Shown piece by piece: positions 17,264-25,867 of a stretch of 38,481 bases of DNA. The notes below the pieces were generated by a model. It ran no database searches, was not told the DNA's origin, and saw only the letters and a program-made list of their open reading frames with translations. The number at the start of each line of letters is the position of its first letter. The stretch's first letter is position 1. Made by a program: the position numbers and the translations under genes. This DNA comes from a bacterium (GTDB lineage: Bacteria > Vulcanimicrobiota > Vulcanimicrobiia > Vulcanimicrobiales > Vulcanimicrobiaceae). The DNA is taken from contig JAJXWN010000005.1 of NCBI GenBank assembly GCA_021781595.1, positions 1 through 38,481 of the forward strand, in the 5' to 3' direction.

Positions 17264-18004
17264 TCATGCGAGCGCCTCGAGCGCGGCATCGGTAAGCTCG
17301 ATGTTGGAGAATACGCGCTGGGCGTCTTCGTGATCTTCGAGTGCCTCGAGGAAACCCAGCGCCTGCCCCAGCTCGGCGCCCTCGAGAGCGACCTTGGTCT
17401 TCGGGCGCATTCCCAGATACGCATCGGAGATCTTCATTCCTCGTCCGCCGAGCGCATCGCGCACGTCGCGCAGCGCGGTGGGTATCGTGTAAATCTCCGC
17501 CGGCTCGCCGTATTCCAGATCGATCACTCCATCGACCAGGAGCTCTTCCGTAAACGCGTCTTCCGCCTTGCCCCTCGGATCGACGACGAGTATGCCGACC
17601 GGGTCGAACATCCACGCCACGCTTCCGGTCTCGCCAAGCGTCCCGCCGTGCTTGCCGAACAGGAAGCGCAGCTCGCCCGCAGTCCGGTTCCGGTTGTCGG
17701 TCGCCGCGTCGATGACGGCGGCAACGCCATGCGGGCCGTAACCTTCGTAGCGGATCTCTTCGATCTCCCGCCCGCCGGCACCGGTCGCGCGCGCTACCGC
17801 TCGCTTGACGTTGTCGGCCGGCATGTTGTTCTCGCGCGCCTTTTCGACTGCCATCTTCAAGCGGTAGTTGGCGTCCGGATCCGGCGAACCCGATTTGGCC
17901 GCCAGGATAATCTCTTTGCTCAGTTTGGTGAAGAGCGCGCCGCGCTGGGCGTCGACCTTGCCCTTGCGCAAACGAATGTTATGCCACTTGGAATGCCCAG
18001 ACAT
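17264..18004 (-). CDS. YebC/PmpR family protein
   Basis: MSGHSKWHNIRLRKGKVDAQRGALFTKLSKEI...YEGYGPHGVAAVIDAATDNRNRT. Confidence 0.95.
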   Translation of the reverse strand: MSGHSKWHNIRLRKGKVDAQRGALFTKLSKEIILAAKSGSPDPDANYRLKMAVEKARENNMPADNVKRAVARATGAGGREIEEIRYEGYGPHGVAAVIDAATDNRNRTAGELRFLFGKHGGTLGETGSVAWMFDPVGILVVDPRGKAEDAFTEELLVDGVIDLEYGEPAEIYTIPTALRDVRDALGGRGMKISDAYLGMRPKTKVALEGAELGQALGFLEALEDHEDAQRVFSNIELTDAALEALA

Positions 18005-18044
18005 AGGCTATGACGCTTCGCCCTCGATGCCCCGGCCTCCGGCT

Positions 18045-21000
18045 TCAAATCCAGTCGTTCCCCATCAACCCGTGCCACATGCGCGCGTTCCACTGATCCC
18101 AGTGCAAGGGCACCCCGGCCAATATCGGATAGAACCAGACGAAGGCGACGCCCACGGCGACGACGTAGGCGGCGACGCCGATCCGCGAAAAGAGCTGGGC
18201 ATCCTTGTTGAAGTCGCCCCAATGCCATAGGCGCTGCAGCACGATCGCGTTGCACAGGCATATCAACGGGATATCGACGTAGAAGTGATAGGCGAACGTG
18301 ATGCGCGGAGAGCGCGACCACGGCAGCCATTGCAGGAGGTACGCGAGCACTAAGAGCGCGTAGCCTTTGTCGCGCTCGCGCCAACCCAGATAGCCGACGA
18401 CCGGCACGGTGAACAAGCCGAACCACAGCAGGATCGGGTTTGGCAGCGAGATGATCTCCGCAACGCAGCACGCATTCGGCAAACTCGCATTCAACCCGGA
18501 TCGCAGATCGTTCCAATAGTAGGCGATCGGCCGCAGGTCGAGCGGCCACTGCCACCAAACCGATTGGTAGGGATGGGTCGCCTTGAGCGTGTCGTGGTAC
18601 TCGAACATGGTGTATTGCCGGTAGACCAAATCCGTGATGTTCTTGATCTCGATCTGGCGTATGAAATCGGGTATCCAGATCAGCACGTAGACCGTCATGC
18701 TGATGAAGACGATCGCCGTCAGCGCTACGTCCAAACGAAAACCGAACGGATTACCCCACACTTTCGCGCGCTTGGGGTTCAGATAGCGCTGCAGCCACAC
18801 GCCGATGATGACGACGAAGGAGACGCCGTAGGCCATCACGCCGTACCACTTGCTTCCGACCAGCAGCCCCAAGAGGACGGTGAAGGCGACCAGCCACGCC
18901 GTCGCATGTCTCCCCTGCTCGCGCTCCCCGGACTCGTTTTCGAGCAGGCCAGGCGAGAAAACGGCCGTTCCCACCGGCGTCCGGTAGGCGGCCGTACCCG
19001 CACGGTCGTAGGCGATCTCGAGATCTTCGTCGCGCAGCACCAGCCCTCGCCTATCGGCCTGCGTGAGCGTTCCGGCCGCCGGCGTCTTGCGCGCCGAATC
19101 GATCGATCCGCCATCTGCCGTATGCAGCCTCGAGGCCTGGCCGTCGCGTAGCAGAAACGATCCATCCGGATAGCTCGCGAAATCACCGCTCGCGCCAAGG
19201 ATCTTCGGAACGAGCCAGAGCCTAACCAGCAGATAGATACCCAGCGCAAAGTAGAGACCGGTGACGACGAACGCCGCACGTGACTGGTGCGTCGGCACGC
19301 AGACCAGCGCCGATAACGCAAACCCGCCGACCGCGGCCGCGAGCCCCGAGTAGAAGATGCGGTCGCCCCGGCGCAAGCCTTCGTAGCGCCGCACGGTCGA
19401 CTGCGATGCGATCCAATACCGGTAGAATGCGTAAAGCGTACCGAGCGAAAAGACGATGACGATGCCTTCGGGCGTCGCGATACGAGACTGCACGAAGTGC
19501 ATCCCGTCGAAGGTCAGCAGCAGCGCGGCGCAGGAGGCAAAGAGCGTGGAGCGTGTGATGCGCTTGGCGAACGCATAGAGAATGACGACGACGATCGCGC
19601 CGAACAGCACGTCGAGAAACCGCCATCCATGGGGGTTGTCGCCGCCGTGCATCCCGCCGAAGAGCATCGTCGAGAGGGTGATGATGAGCTTCGTGAGCGG
19701 CGGGTGCGTGTTCTCGTAGATGTATTTGTGCGTCAGATACTCTTCGGCCGCCCGAGCGAAGTATATCTCGTCGAAATATTTCTTGTTCGGCAGCCAGTAG
19801 TTGACGAACGAGAGCACGAACGAAAAGGCGCCGATCGCACCGGCCGCCAGATAGTCGAGTGGCCAACGCATGCTCGCCAGACCCTCGCGCGGATCGAACC
19901 ACGTTCGCGGTTTTGGCAGATCGGCGGCGTAGGGGCGCGCCATCGCATCGGCGCCGGCGTCGCTCCCGAGAAAGACGTATCCCAGGAAAAAGAAGACGAG
20001 CACGTTGAGCAGCGAGAGCGGGTGCGTCACGATCGGGATCAAGTCGAACGGGTTGACGTTCGGTACGTGCTTGGTCACGACCGTAAGGTAGTAGTAGGAG
20101 TACCCTAGATTGACGAAAAGCGTCGTCGAAAGAATCAGCGCGCTCCACAGATAGCGCCGTGCGAACGGTATTGCGGCGATGACGAAGGTCAGGCCGTCGA
20201 AGACGTAGCGCTCGTGCATGCGCGTGGAGAGCATGTAGAAGGCCAGCTCGAGCAGCGCCGCCGATTCCAGCAGCGCGCGGTCCGTGCGGATCTGCGCGTA
20301 CCGGACGAGCGTGAGGATGCTGGCCGCGCCCAGCAAGAGAAGACCCCAGGCCCACTGCGGCAGAAACCAGACGGTCTGGCTATCGGGCTGCCAGAACGGC
20401 CACTTGATCGTCCACAGATTGAACGCGTTGACGGAGTTGAACGGGTAGACGTTCTTGCCGAACTCGTATTTTTCGTACAGCCACCGGAAGACGGCGACCG
20501 GGTCGGCCGCGGGGTGGAATGGCACGGCAACGATATAGGCCAGCAGGAGCGCACCGGCGATGCCCGCCGCGGTCGCCGTCAAGCGCCTGCGTAACTGCTG
20601 GGGCGAAACGAACGCAAAGACGAGAAAGAGCGGGACCAGGAGCGCGGCCTGGGGCTTGACGAGCATCGAAGACGCGATGGCGATCCAGGCGCCGAAGATC
20701 GGCCACGAAAAGCCCTCCTGCTCGTCGCCGGAGCGCAGCACGAGGTAGACGGCCAGCAGCGCGAGCCCGGCAGCGATGGAGTCGACCTGCCCCCACACAG
20801 CCGAGATGAAGATCATCGCGGGGTTGAAGACGAAGAGCGCCGCGGCGGCCAGTGCCCAGCGATCGCTCGCGAAGCGCCGCACCAAGGCGAAGAGGAGCGC
20901 TCCGTCGACCAGATCCATCAGGATCGCGGGCATCTTCACCAGCCACTTGAGCAGTGGAAGGTCGCCCGCCTGTGCGAACGGCGCATAGATATGCCCCACC

Positions 21001-21275
21001 GCCCAGAGCACGTAGAAATAACCCGGCGGGTAGTCGGCGAAGCCAGCCTTCGAGTAAAACTGCGAGAGCGGGTGTGAGGCGAGGGTGAGCGCCCACGACT
21101 CGAACGAGCTGATGTCGTTCTTGAAGCCCTCGCTGCTTATGAATACCAGCCTCAGGATGAAGCCGACGGCCAAGATCAGATAGAGGCGCACGCGCGTAAC
21201 GGCCATTTGATCCTCGCTCCGGCCGGGCGGTCGGGCGCTTGCATTCGCAGTGCTCAAAGTCGGCGTTCTCCTCAC
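18045..21275 (-). CDS. Tandem GT-C glycosyltransferase: N-terminal mannosyltransferase-like half and C-terminal PMT-like half
   Basis: N-half: FKNDISSFESWALTLA...YPPGYFYVLW...FNPAMIFISAVWGQVDS. C-half: KKYFDEIYFARAAEEYL...THPPLTKLIITLSTMLFG...NPHGWRFLDVLFG. GTG start in GTGA overlap. Confidence 0.82.
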   Translation of the reverse strand: MRRTPTLSTANASARPPGRSEDQMAVTRVRLYLILAVGFILRLVFISSEGFKNDISSFESWALTLASHPLSQFYSKAGFADYPPGYFYVLWAVGHIYAPFAQAGDLPLLKWLVKMPAILMDLVDGALLFALVRRFASDRWALAAAALFVFNPAMIFISAVWGQVDSIAAGLALLAVYLVLRSGDEQEGFSWPIFGAWIAIASSMLVKPQAALLVPLFLVFAFVSPQQLRRRLTATAAGIAGALLLAYIVAVPFHPAADPVAVFRWLYEKYEFGKNVYPFNSVNAFNLWTIKWPFWQPDSQTVWFLPQWAWGLLLLGAASILTLVRYAQIRTDRALLESAALLELAFYMLSTRMHERYVFDGLTFVIAAIPFARRYLWSALILSTTLFVNLGYSYYYLTVVTKHVPNVNPFDLIPIVTHPLSLLNVLVFFFLGYVFLGSDAGADAMARPYAADLPKPRTWFDPREGLASMRWPLDYLAAGAIGAFSFVLSFVNYWLPNKKYFDEIYFARAAEEYLTHKYIYENTHPPLTKLIITLSTMLFGGMHGGDNPHGWRFLDVLFGAIVVVILYAFAKRITRSTLFASCAALLLTFDGMHFVQSRIATPEGIVIVFSLGTLYAFYRYWIASQSTVRRYEGLRRGDRIFYSGLAAAVGGFALSALVCVPTHQSRAAFVVTGLYFALGIYLLVRLWLVPKILGASGDFASYPDGSFLLRDGQASRLHTADGGSIDSARKTPAAGTLTQADRRGLVLRDEDLEIAYDRAGTAAYRTPVGTAVFSPGLLENESGEREQGRHATAWLVAFTVLLGLLVGSKWYGVMAYGVSFVVIIGVWLQRYLNPKRAKVWGNPFGFRLDVALTAIVFISMTVYVLIWIPDFIRQIEIKNITDLVYRQYTMFEYHDTLKATHPYQSVWWQWPLDLRPIAYYWNDLRSGLNASLPNACCVAEIISLPNPILLWFGLFTVPVVGYLGWRERDKGYALLVLAYLLQWLPWSRSPRITFAYHFYVDIPLICLCNAIVLQRLWHWGDFNKDAQLFSRIGVAAYVVAVGVAFVWFYPILAGVPLHWDQWNARMWHGLMGNDWI

Positions 21276-22243
21276 GATGACGGCAGGGCGTTCAGCGTTC
21301 CCAACAAAAAGTCGCGAACGCCGGCGACGGGGTGATGCCGTACGACGGCGAGATGTTCTGCAAGAGCACGCTCCGCGGCCTCTCGCGCCCCAACGGCATC
21401 GAGCGCCGCGATAACCGCGGTCACCGCCGGCTCATCCAACGTCTCCAAGCTCGCGTAGGCCGCGGCTATGCGCTCGCGCTCCGGAGAAGACGCCGTCTGC
21501 AGCGCCCATGCCACCGGAAACGTCCATTTCCGGCGGGCGATGTCGTTACCGACGACTTTCCCCGTCGCATCGCTGGAAGCCCAGATGCCCAGGACGTCGT
21601 CGCGAATCTGGAAGGCCATGCCGTAAGCGCGGCCGAGTTTTCGGTAACGCTCGGCCGCAGCGTCGTCACACGAAGCGCAGAGCGCTCCGAGCTCGCACGC
21701 CGCGCCGAAGAGCGCCGCCGTCTTGGCCGCAATCATGCGGTCGTATTGCTCGAGCGTCACGTGCGGCGATCGTTCGAAGGAGAGATCGAGCGACTGGCCA
21801 TCGCACATGACCAAGTGCGCTCCGTGCAACACCCCAATCATTCGCAAGACGCGGCCGGACGGGTGCTGCGCCGCGGCCTCCGTCAGCGCGAGGACGCTGA
21901 GCGCGCAGAGCGCGTCGCCGGCGTTGACTGCAGAGGCGACGCCGTTGCGCGACCAAAGCGTCTGGCGCCCGTGGCGCAATGGATCGCAATCCTCCACGTC
22001 GTCATGCACGAGCGAGTAATTGTGCAGGATCTCGATGGCGGCGGCCGGACCGAGCGCGCCGTCGAGATCGCCGCCTTCGGCCAACGCAACGCGCATCACC
22101 AGACTTGGGCGCAGCCTCTTCCCTCTGCGAGCCGGACCATATCCCCCATAGCCGAAATGGTAGAGCAGCATATCGGCGATCTCTCGAGATCCCCGATAGC
22201 GCCTGATGCACGCTTGCAGATGCGCCTCGAAGCGATCAAGCAT
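21272..22243 (-). CDS. Polyprenyl (isoprenyl) diphosphate synthase
   Basis: GKRLRPSLV, LVHDDVEDCDPLRHGR (DDxxD), FQIRDDVLGIWASSDATGKVVGNDIARRKWTFP (DDxxG second motif). Confidence 0.92.
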   Translation of the reverse strand: MLDRFEAHLQACIRRYRGSREIADMLLYHFGYGGYGPARRGKRLRPSLVMRVALAEGGDLDGALGPAAAIEILHNYSLVHDDVEDCDPLRHGRQTLWSRNGVASAVNAGDALCALSVLALTEAAAQHPSGRVLRMIGVLHGAHLVMCDGQSLDLSFERSPHVTLEQYDRMIAAKTAALFGAACELGALCASCDDAAAERYRKLGRAYGMAFQIRDDVLGIWASSDATGKVVGNDIARRKWTFPVAWALQTASSPERERIAAAYASLETLDEPAVTAVIAALDAVGAREAAERALAEHLAVVRHHPVAGVRDFLLGTLNALPSS

Positions 22244-22826
22244 CGGCGGTCTCCGCAAGCACGTGGATCTCGCTCATGATGCGCTCCGTGAACGTTCGCA
22301 GGTCTTCGCGCGTGGCTTTGCGATCGTGCGGTAGGTAGAGCGGCTTGCCGAAGATGACGGAGATGCGGTGGAGGCGGCCCGCGCGGTCGCTCCCCGAAAC
22401 GCACGCCGGAACGACCGGCGCGCGAGCGAGCGAGGCGAGCAACGCCACCCCTTCGCGCACCTGCGCCGCTCCGGTGAGGTTGCGCGTGCCTTCCGGAAAG
22501 ATCCCGACGGCTCCGCCCGCGCGGAGCAGGGCGACCGATCGCTTGATCGCGCCTGAGGCACTCCCCACTCGATCGACCGGATAGGCTCCGACGGAACGGA
22601 TAACCGCACCCAACACGGGGATCCGGAAGAGTTCCGCCTTCGCCATGTAGGAGAGACGCCGCGGGCACATCACTCCCAGCGCCGGCGGATCCAGGTAGGA
22701 GAGGTGATTGCACGCGACGATCAAGGGACCGCTGCGCGGCACGTTCTCGATGCCGCGCCCTCGTATGCGCCAGAGAGCGCGAAAGATGGGTATCAGCAGG
22801 CCCTTTGCGACGTCGTACGTCTTCAT
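22236..22826 (-). CDS. plsC: 1-acyl-sn-glycerol-3-phosphate acyltransferase
   Basis: NHLSYLDPP (NHX4D), FPEGTRN, VPACVSGSDRA. Confidence 0.9.
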   Translation of the reverse strand: MKTYDVAKGLLIPIFRALWRIRGRGIENVPRSGPLIVACNHLSYLDPPALGVMCPRRLSYMAKAELFRIPVLGAVIRSVGAYPVDRVGSASGAIKRSVALLRAGGAVGIFPEGTRNLTGAAQVREGVALLASLARAPVVPACVSGSDRAGRLHRISVIFGKPLYLPHDRKATREDLRTFTERIMSEIHVLAETADA

Positions 22827-23500
22827 GCGGCCGGATCGACAATCGCGCAGATCCGGTCGACGACGGCGGCGGCGCTCATCGCGCTTGAATCGATGACGAC
22901 CGCGTCGCGTGCCGGCCGCAGCGGAGACGCGGCACGGCTCTCGTCCAGCCGGTCGCGCTCTTCGATCTCCGCCGCCAGCTCGTGCGCGTTTACGTCGACC
23001 CCCATCGTCTCCATCTGCCGGCGGCGGCGCTGCACTCGCGCCTGCACCGATGCGGTCAAGAAGATCTTGTGCGGCGCGTCGGGCAGGACGACGGTGCCGA
23101 TGTCGCGACCGGCCATCACCACCGGCCCCGCTTGGGCGATACGGCGCTGCTCGCGCACCATCGCCTCTCGGACAACGGGCTGCGCCGCGATCGTCGATAC
23201 GACCGAAGTCACGGCGTTGGACTGCAGCGCCTCCGGTGTGAGTTCCTCGCCGTCGGCGCGGATCCGAAAGCCGAGCGGTGCCGCGCGGTCGAGTTCCACG
23301 CCGATGGCGTGCTGGTCGATCAGGCGAACCAGCGCGCTCTGGTTGTCGAGGTCGGTTCGCGTGTTCAAAGCGACGTAGGCGAGCGCGCGATACATCGCGC
23401 CCGTGTCGAGGTACAGAAGGTTCAGCCGGTCGGCAAGGCAGCGCGCGACCGTCGTCTTACCCGAGGCCGCAGGCCCGTCTATGGCGATCTGCAAACGCAT
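22823..23500 (-). CDS. cmk: Cytidylate kinase
   Basis: IAIDGPAASGKTTVARCLADRLNLLYLDTGAMYRALA, MAGRDIGTVVLPDAPHKIFLTAS; start ATG 23500. Confidence 0.95.
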   Translation of the reverse strand: MRLQIAIDGPAASGKTTVARCLADRLNLLYLDTGAMYRALAYVALNTRTDLDNQSALVRLIDQHAIGVELDRAAPLGFRIRADGEELTPEALQSNAVTSVVSTIAAQPVVREAMVREQRRIAQAGPVVMAGRDIGTVVLPDAPHKIFLTASVQARVQRRRRQMETMGVDVNAHELAAEIEERDRLDESRAASPLRPARDAVVIDSSAMSAAAVVDRICAIVDPAA

Positions 23501-23578
23501 GGTTGGCACCGAACCCGCATTTCTACCCCGAAAAGCCAAAGCATTTAGAAGCCCGGCGCGCGGGGCCCGAGGAAGCGG

Positions 23579-25000
23579 ATGGCTAAGACTCGGGCGGTGG
23601 CCAAGGCTCGCTCCGTTTTCTTCTGCTCGGCATGCGGCTTCGAATCGCCGCGCTGGCTCGGGCGCTGCCCCCAGTGCGACGCGTGGAACTCGTTCGACCA
23701 AACGCCCATGCGCGTTGCTTCCGGGCGTCCTTCGAGTACGGCGGCAGCGCTTGGGAGCGCCGCCGAACCGGTGCGCCTGCGCGATATCGACGGCTCGCGC
23801 GTAACGCGCGAGCGCACCGGAATGACGGAGTTCGACGCGCTCCTCGGCGGCGGCATCGTTCCGGGGAGCCTGATCCTCATCGGCGGCCCGCCGGGCGCCG
23901 GCAAATCGACGCTCGTGCTGCAGATGGCGGCCCGCCTCTGCGGCCGAGGCGCCGGCGTCGTATACGTCTGCGGCGAAGAGTCGGCCGCGCAACTCAAGAT
24001 GCGTGCCTCGCGCCTCTCCCTGCGAGAATCCTTCGACGAGCTCAGGATGACAGGGGCCCTTGGAGCAGATCCAGCCCTTCGACAAGCTCCGGATGACGAC
24101 GGGTTTGGGGACGTCTTGGTCTTTGCCGAGACGAATCTACGCGCGGTGCTCGAGCGGCTCGAGCGACTGGCGCCGAGGGCTTTGATCGTCGACTCGATCC
24201 AGACGGTCTGGCTGCCGGAGGCCGAGGCCTATGCAGGCAGCGTCACGCAGATTCGCGACTGCACCCAAGCGCTCGTGGAGTATTCGAAGCGCACGGGCTG
24301 CGCCACGTTCGTCATCGGCCACATAACGAAGGACGGTACGATCGCCGGCCCCCGGCTCCTGGAGCATCTCGTCGATACCGTGCTGTACTTCGAAGGCGAG
24401 AACACTTCAGACTACCGCATTCTGCGGGCGTATAAGAACCGCTTCGGAAGCATCGACGAGATCTGCGTCTTCAGCATGCACGGCGACGGCCTGCACGAGA
24501 TCGCAAATCCATCGGAGCTCTTCCTCTCCGGACGCGCGGCGCGTTCCAGCGGCTCTTGCGTCGTCGCCAGCATAGTGGGTTCGCGACCGTTGCTCGTCGA
24601 GGTGCAAGCCCTGGTCGGCGAGACCGGCTACGGCTCACCTCGGCGGCTGGCGAACAACCTCGACCAAGGCCGCCTCGCGATGATCCTCGCCGTGCTGGAA
24701 CGCCGCGCCGGGATGCAGCTCGGAACGCACGACGTCTACGTGTCGGTTGCCGGAGGGTTGCGCGTGAACGAGCCCGCGGCCGATCTCGGGATCGCGCTTG
24801 CGATCGCGTCGTCTTTCCGCAACCGGGCCATGCCTGTCGATGCCGCTGCATTCGGAGAGGTCGGGCTCTCGGGCGAGATCCGAGCGGTCGGCGCAAGTTC
24901 GCGCCGCTCCGCCGAAGCGCGCAAGCTCGGCTACGGAACGATCTATTCGCCGGAGAACTGCACCGAGATCGCTACGGCGGTCGAGCTGGCGCTCGGATGA
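23579..25000 (+). CDS. radA: DNA repair protein RadA (with in-frame insertion)
   Basis: CSACGFESPRWLGRCPQC zinc motif, GGPPGAGKSTL Walker A, KNRFGS motif, Lon-protease-like C-terminus (VNEPAADLGIALAIASSFR...FGEVGLSGEIRAV). Confidence 0.95.
   Translation: MAKTRAVAKARSVFFCSACGFESPRWLGRCPQCDAWNSFDQTPMRVASGRPSSTAAALGSAAEPVRLRDIDGSRVTRERTGMTEFDALLGGGIVPGSLILIGGPPGAGKSTLVLQMAARLCGRGAGVVYVCGEESAAQLKMRASRLSLRESFDELRMTGALGADPALRQAPDDDGFGDVLVFAETNLRAVLERLERLAPRALIVDSIQTVWLPEAEAYAGSVTQIRDCTQALVEYSKRTGCATFVIGHITKDGTIAGPRLLEHLVDTVLYFEGENTSDYRILRAYKNRFGSIDEICVFSMHGDGLHEIANPSELFLSGRAARSSGSCVVASIVGSRPLLVEVQALVGETGYGSPRRLANNLDQGRLAMILAVLERRAGMQLGTHDVYVSVAGGLRVNEPAADLGIALAIASSFRNRAMPVDAAAFGEVGLSGEIRAVGASSRRSAEARKLGYGTIYSPENCTEIATAVELALG
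24030..24051 (+). repeat. 22-bp repeat copy 1 inside radA
   Basis: ccttcgacgagctcaggatgac. Confidence 0.75.
24076..24097 (+). repeat. 22-bp repeat copy 2 inside radA
   Basis: ccttcgacaagctccggatgac; 20/22 identical to copy 1, direct orientation, starts 46 bp apart. Confidence 0.75.
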
Positions 25001-25018
25001 CGGCCGCCTGCGGGTGAC

Positions 25019-25867
25019 GTGACGTTGTTCGAGTGCGTTCCGAACCTCTCGGAGGGCCGCGATGCGTCCATCATCCGGGCATGCGCCGACGCGGCGGCCG
25101 CCGCCGGCGCGCGCGTGCTGCACCGCACGAGCGACCCGGTCCATAACCGCAGCGTGCTTACGATGGCCGGGAGCGCCTCGGAGCTGCTCGCCGCAAGCGT
25201 AGCGCTGGCCGGCATCGCCGTCGAACGCATCGATCTGCGCGCGCACGCCGGCGTCCATCCGCGCATCGGTGCGCTCGACGTGTTGCCCTTCGTTCCTCTC
25301 GGCAGCGCTTCGATGGCGCAGGCCGTGCGACTCGCGCGCGATAGCGCTCGCGCGATCTGGGAGCGCTATCGAGTTCCGTCTTTCTTCTACGGAGAGGCGG
25401 CTGCCGTGCCGGAACGGCGCGATCTCGCTGTCGTGCGCCGAGGAGGGTTTGAAGGCCTGGAGAGACGCTTCGCTCGCCCGGGATGGCACCCGGATGTCGG
25501 CGACGTTCCGCGCCATCCAAGCGCCGGAGCCGTCGCCGTCGGTGCGCGCAGCCTACTGGTCGCCTTCAACGTCGACCTTTCGACCGGAGACCTGGCCCTT
25601 GCCAAAGGGATCGCAGCGGCGGTACGAGAGCGCGGCGGCGGACTTCGCACCCTCAAGGCGCTGGGTTTCCGCCTGAGCGCCGGCGTCGTGCAGGTCTCGC
25701 TCAACGTCACCGACTACCACGCTACGCCGCTCTACCGCGTCGCGGAACTCATTCGCGCCCTGGCGGCGGAACGCGGCGTCGCCGTGCTGCGTTGCGAACT
25801 CATCGGCGCACTGCCGTACGATGCCGTCGAGGCGACAGCTCGTTACTACTTGGGAGTACTACCTTGA
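25019..25867 (+). CDS. Glutamate formimidoyltransferase (FtcD N-terminal type)
   Basis: FECVPNLSEGRD, LHRTSDPVHNRSVLTMAG, DLRAHAGVHPRIGALDVLPFVPL, NVTDYHATPLYRV. GTG start. Confidence 0.9.
   Translation: MTLFECVPNLSEGRDASIIRACADAAAAAGARVLHRTSDPVHNRSVLTMAGSASELLAASVALAGIAVERIDLRAHAGVHPRIGALDVLPFVPLGSASMAQAVRLARDSARAIWERYRVPSFFYGEAAAVPERRDLAVVRRGGFEGLERRFARPGWHPDVGDVPRHPSAGAVAVGARSLLVAFNVDLSTGDLALAKGIAAAVRERGGGLRTLKALGFRLSAGVVQVSLNVTDYHATPLYRVAELIRALAAERGVAVLRCELIGALPYDAVEATARYYLGVLP

Noticed and set aside
16118-18013. 631-aa plus-strand ORF
   Set aside because: Antisense to PASTA and yebC, which have clear family motifs; arginine-rich shadow translation.
21148-21165. cctcaggatgaag as another radA-type repeat copy
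   Set aside because: Only the ctcaggatga core is shared; no CCTTCGACAAG half.
21540-21620. DDxxG second motif in the polyprenyl synthase as a catalytic defect
   Set aside because: RDDLLGIWG...TGK-type second motifs occur in functional high-GC prenyl synthases as far as I recall, so this is not evidence of inactivity.
22823-24085. 420-aa Cmk with long N-terminal extension
   Set aside because: The extension is antisense to radA; Cmk starts at MRLQIAIDGPAASGKT (23500).
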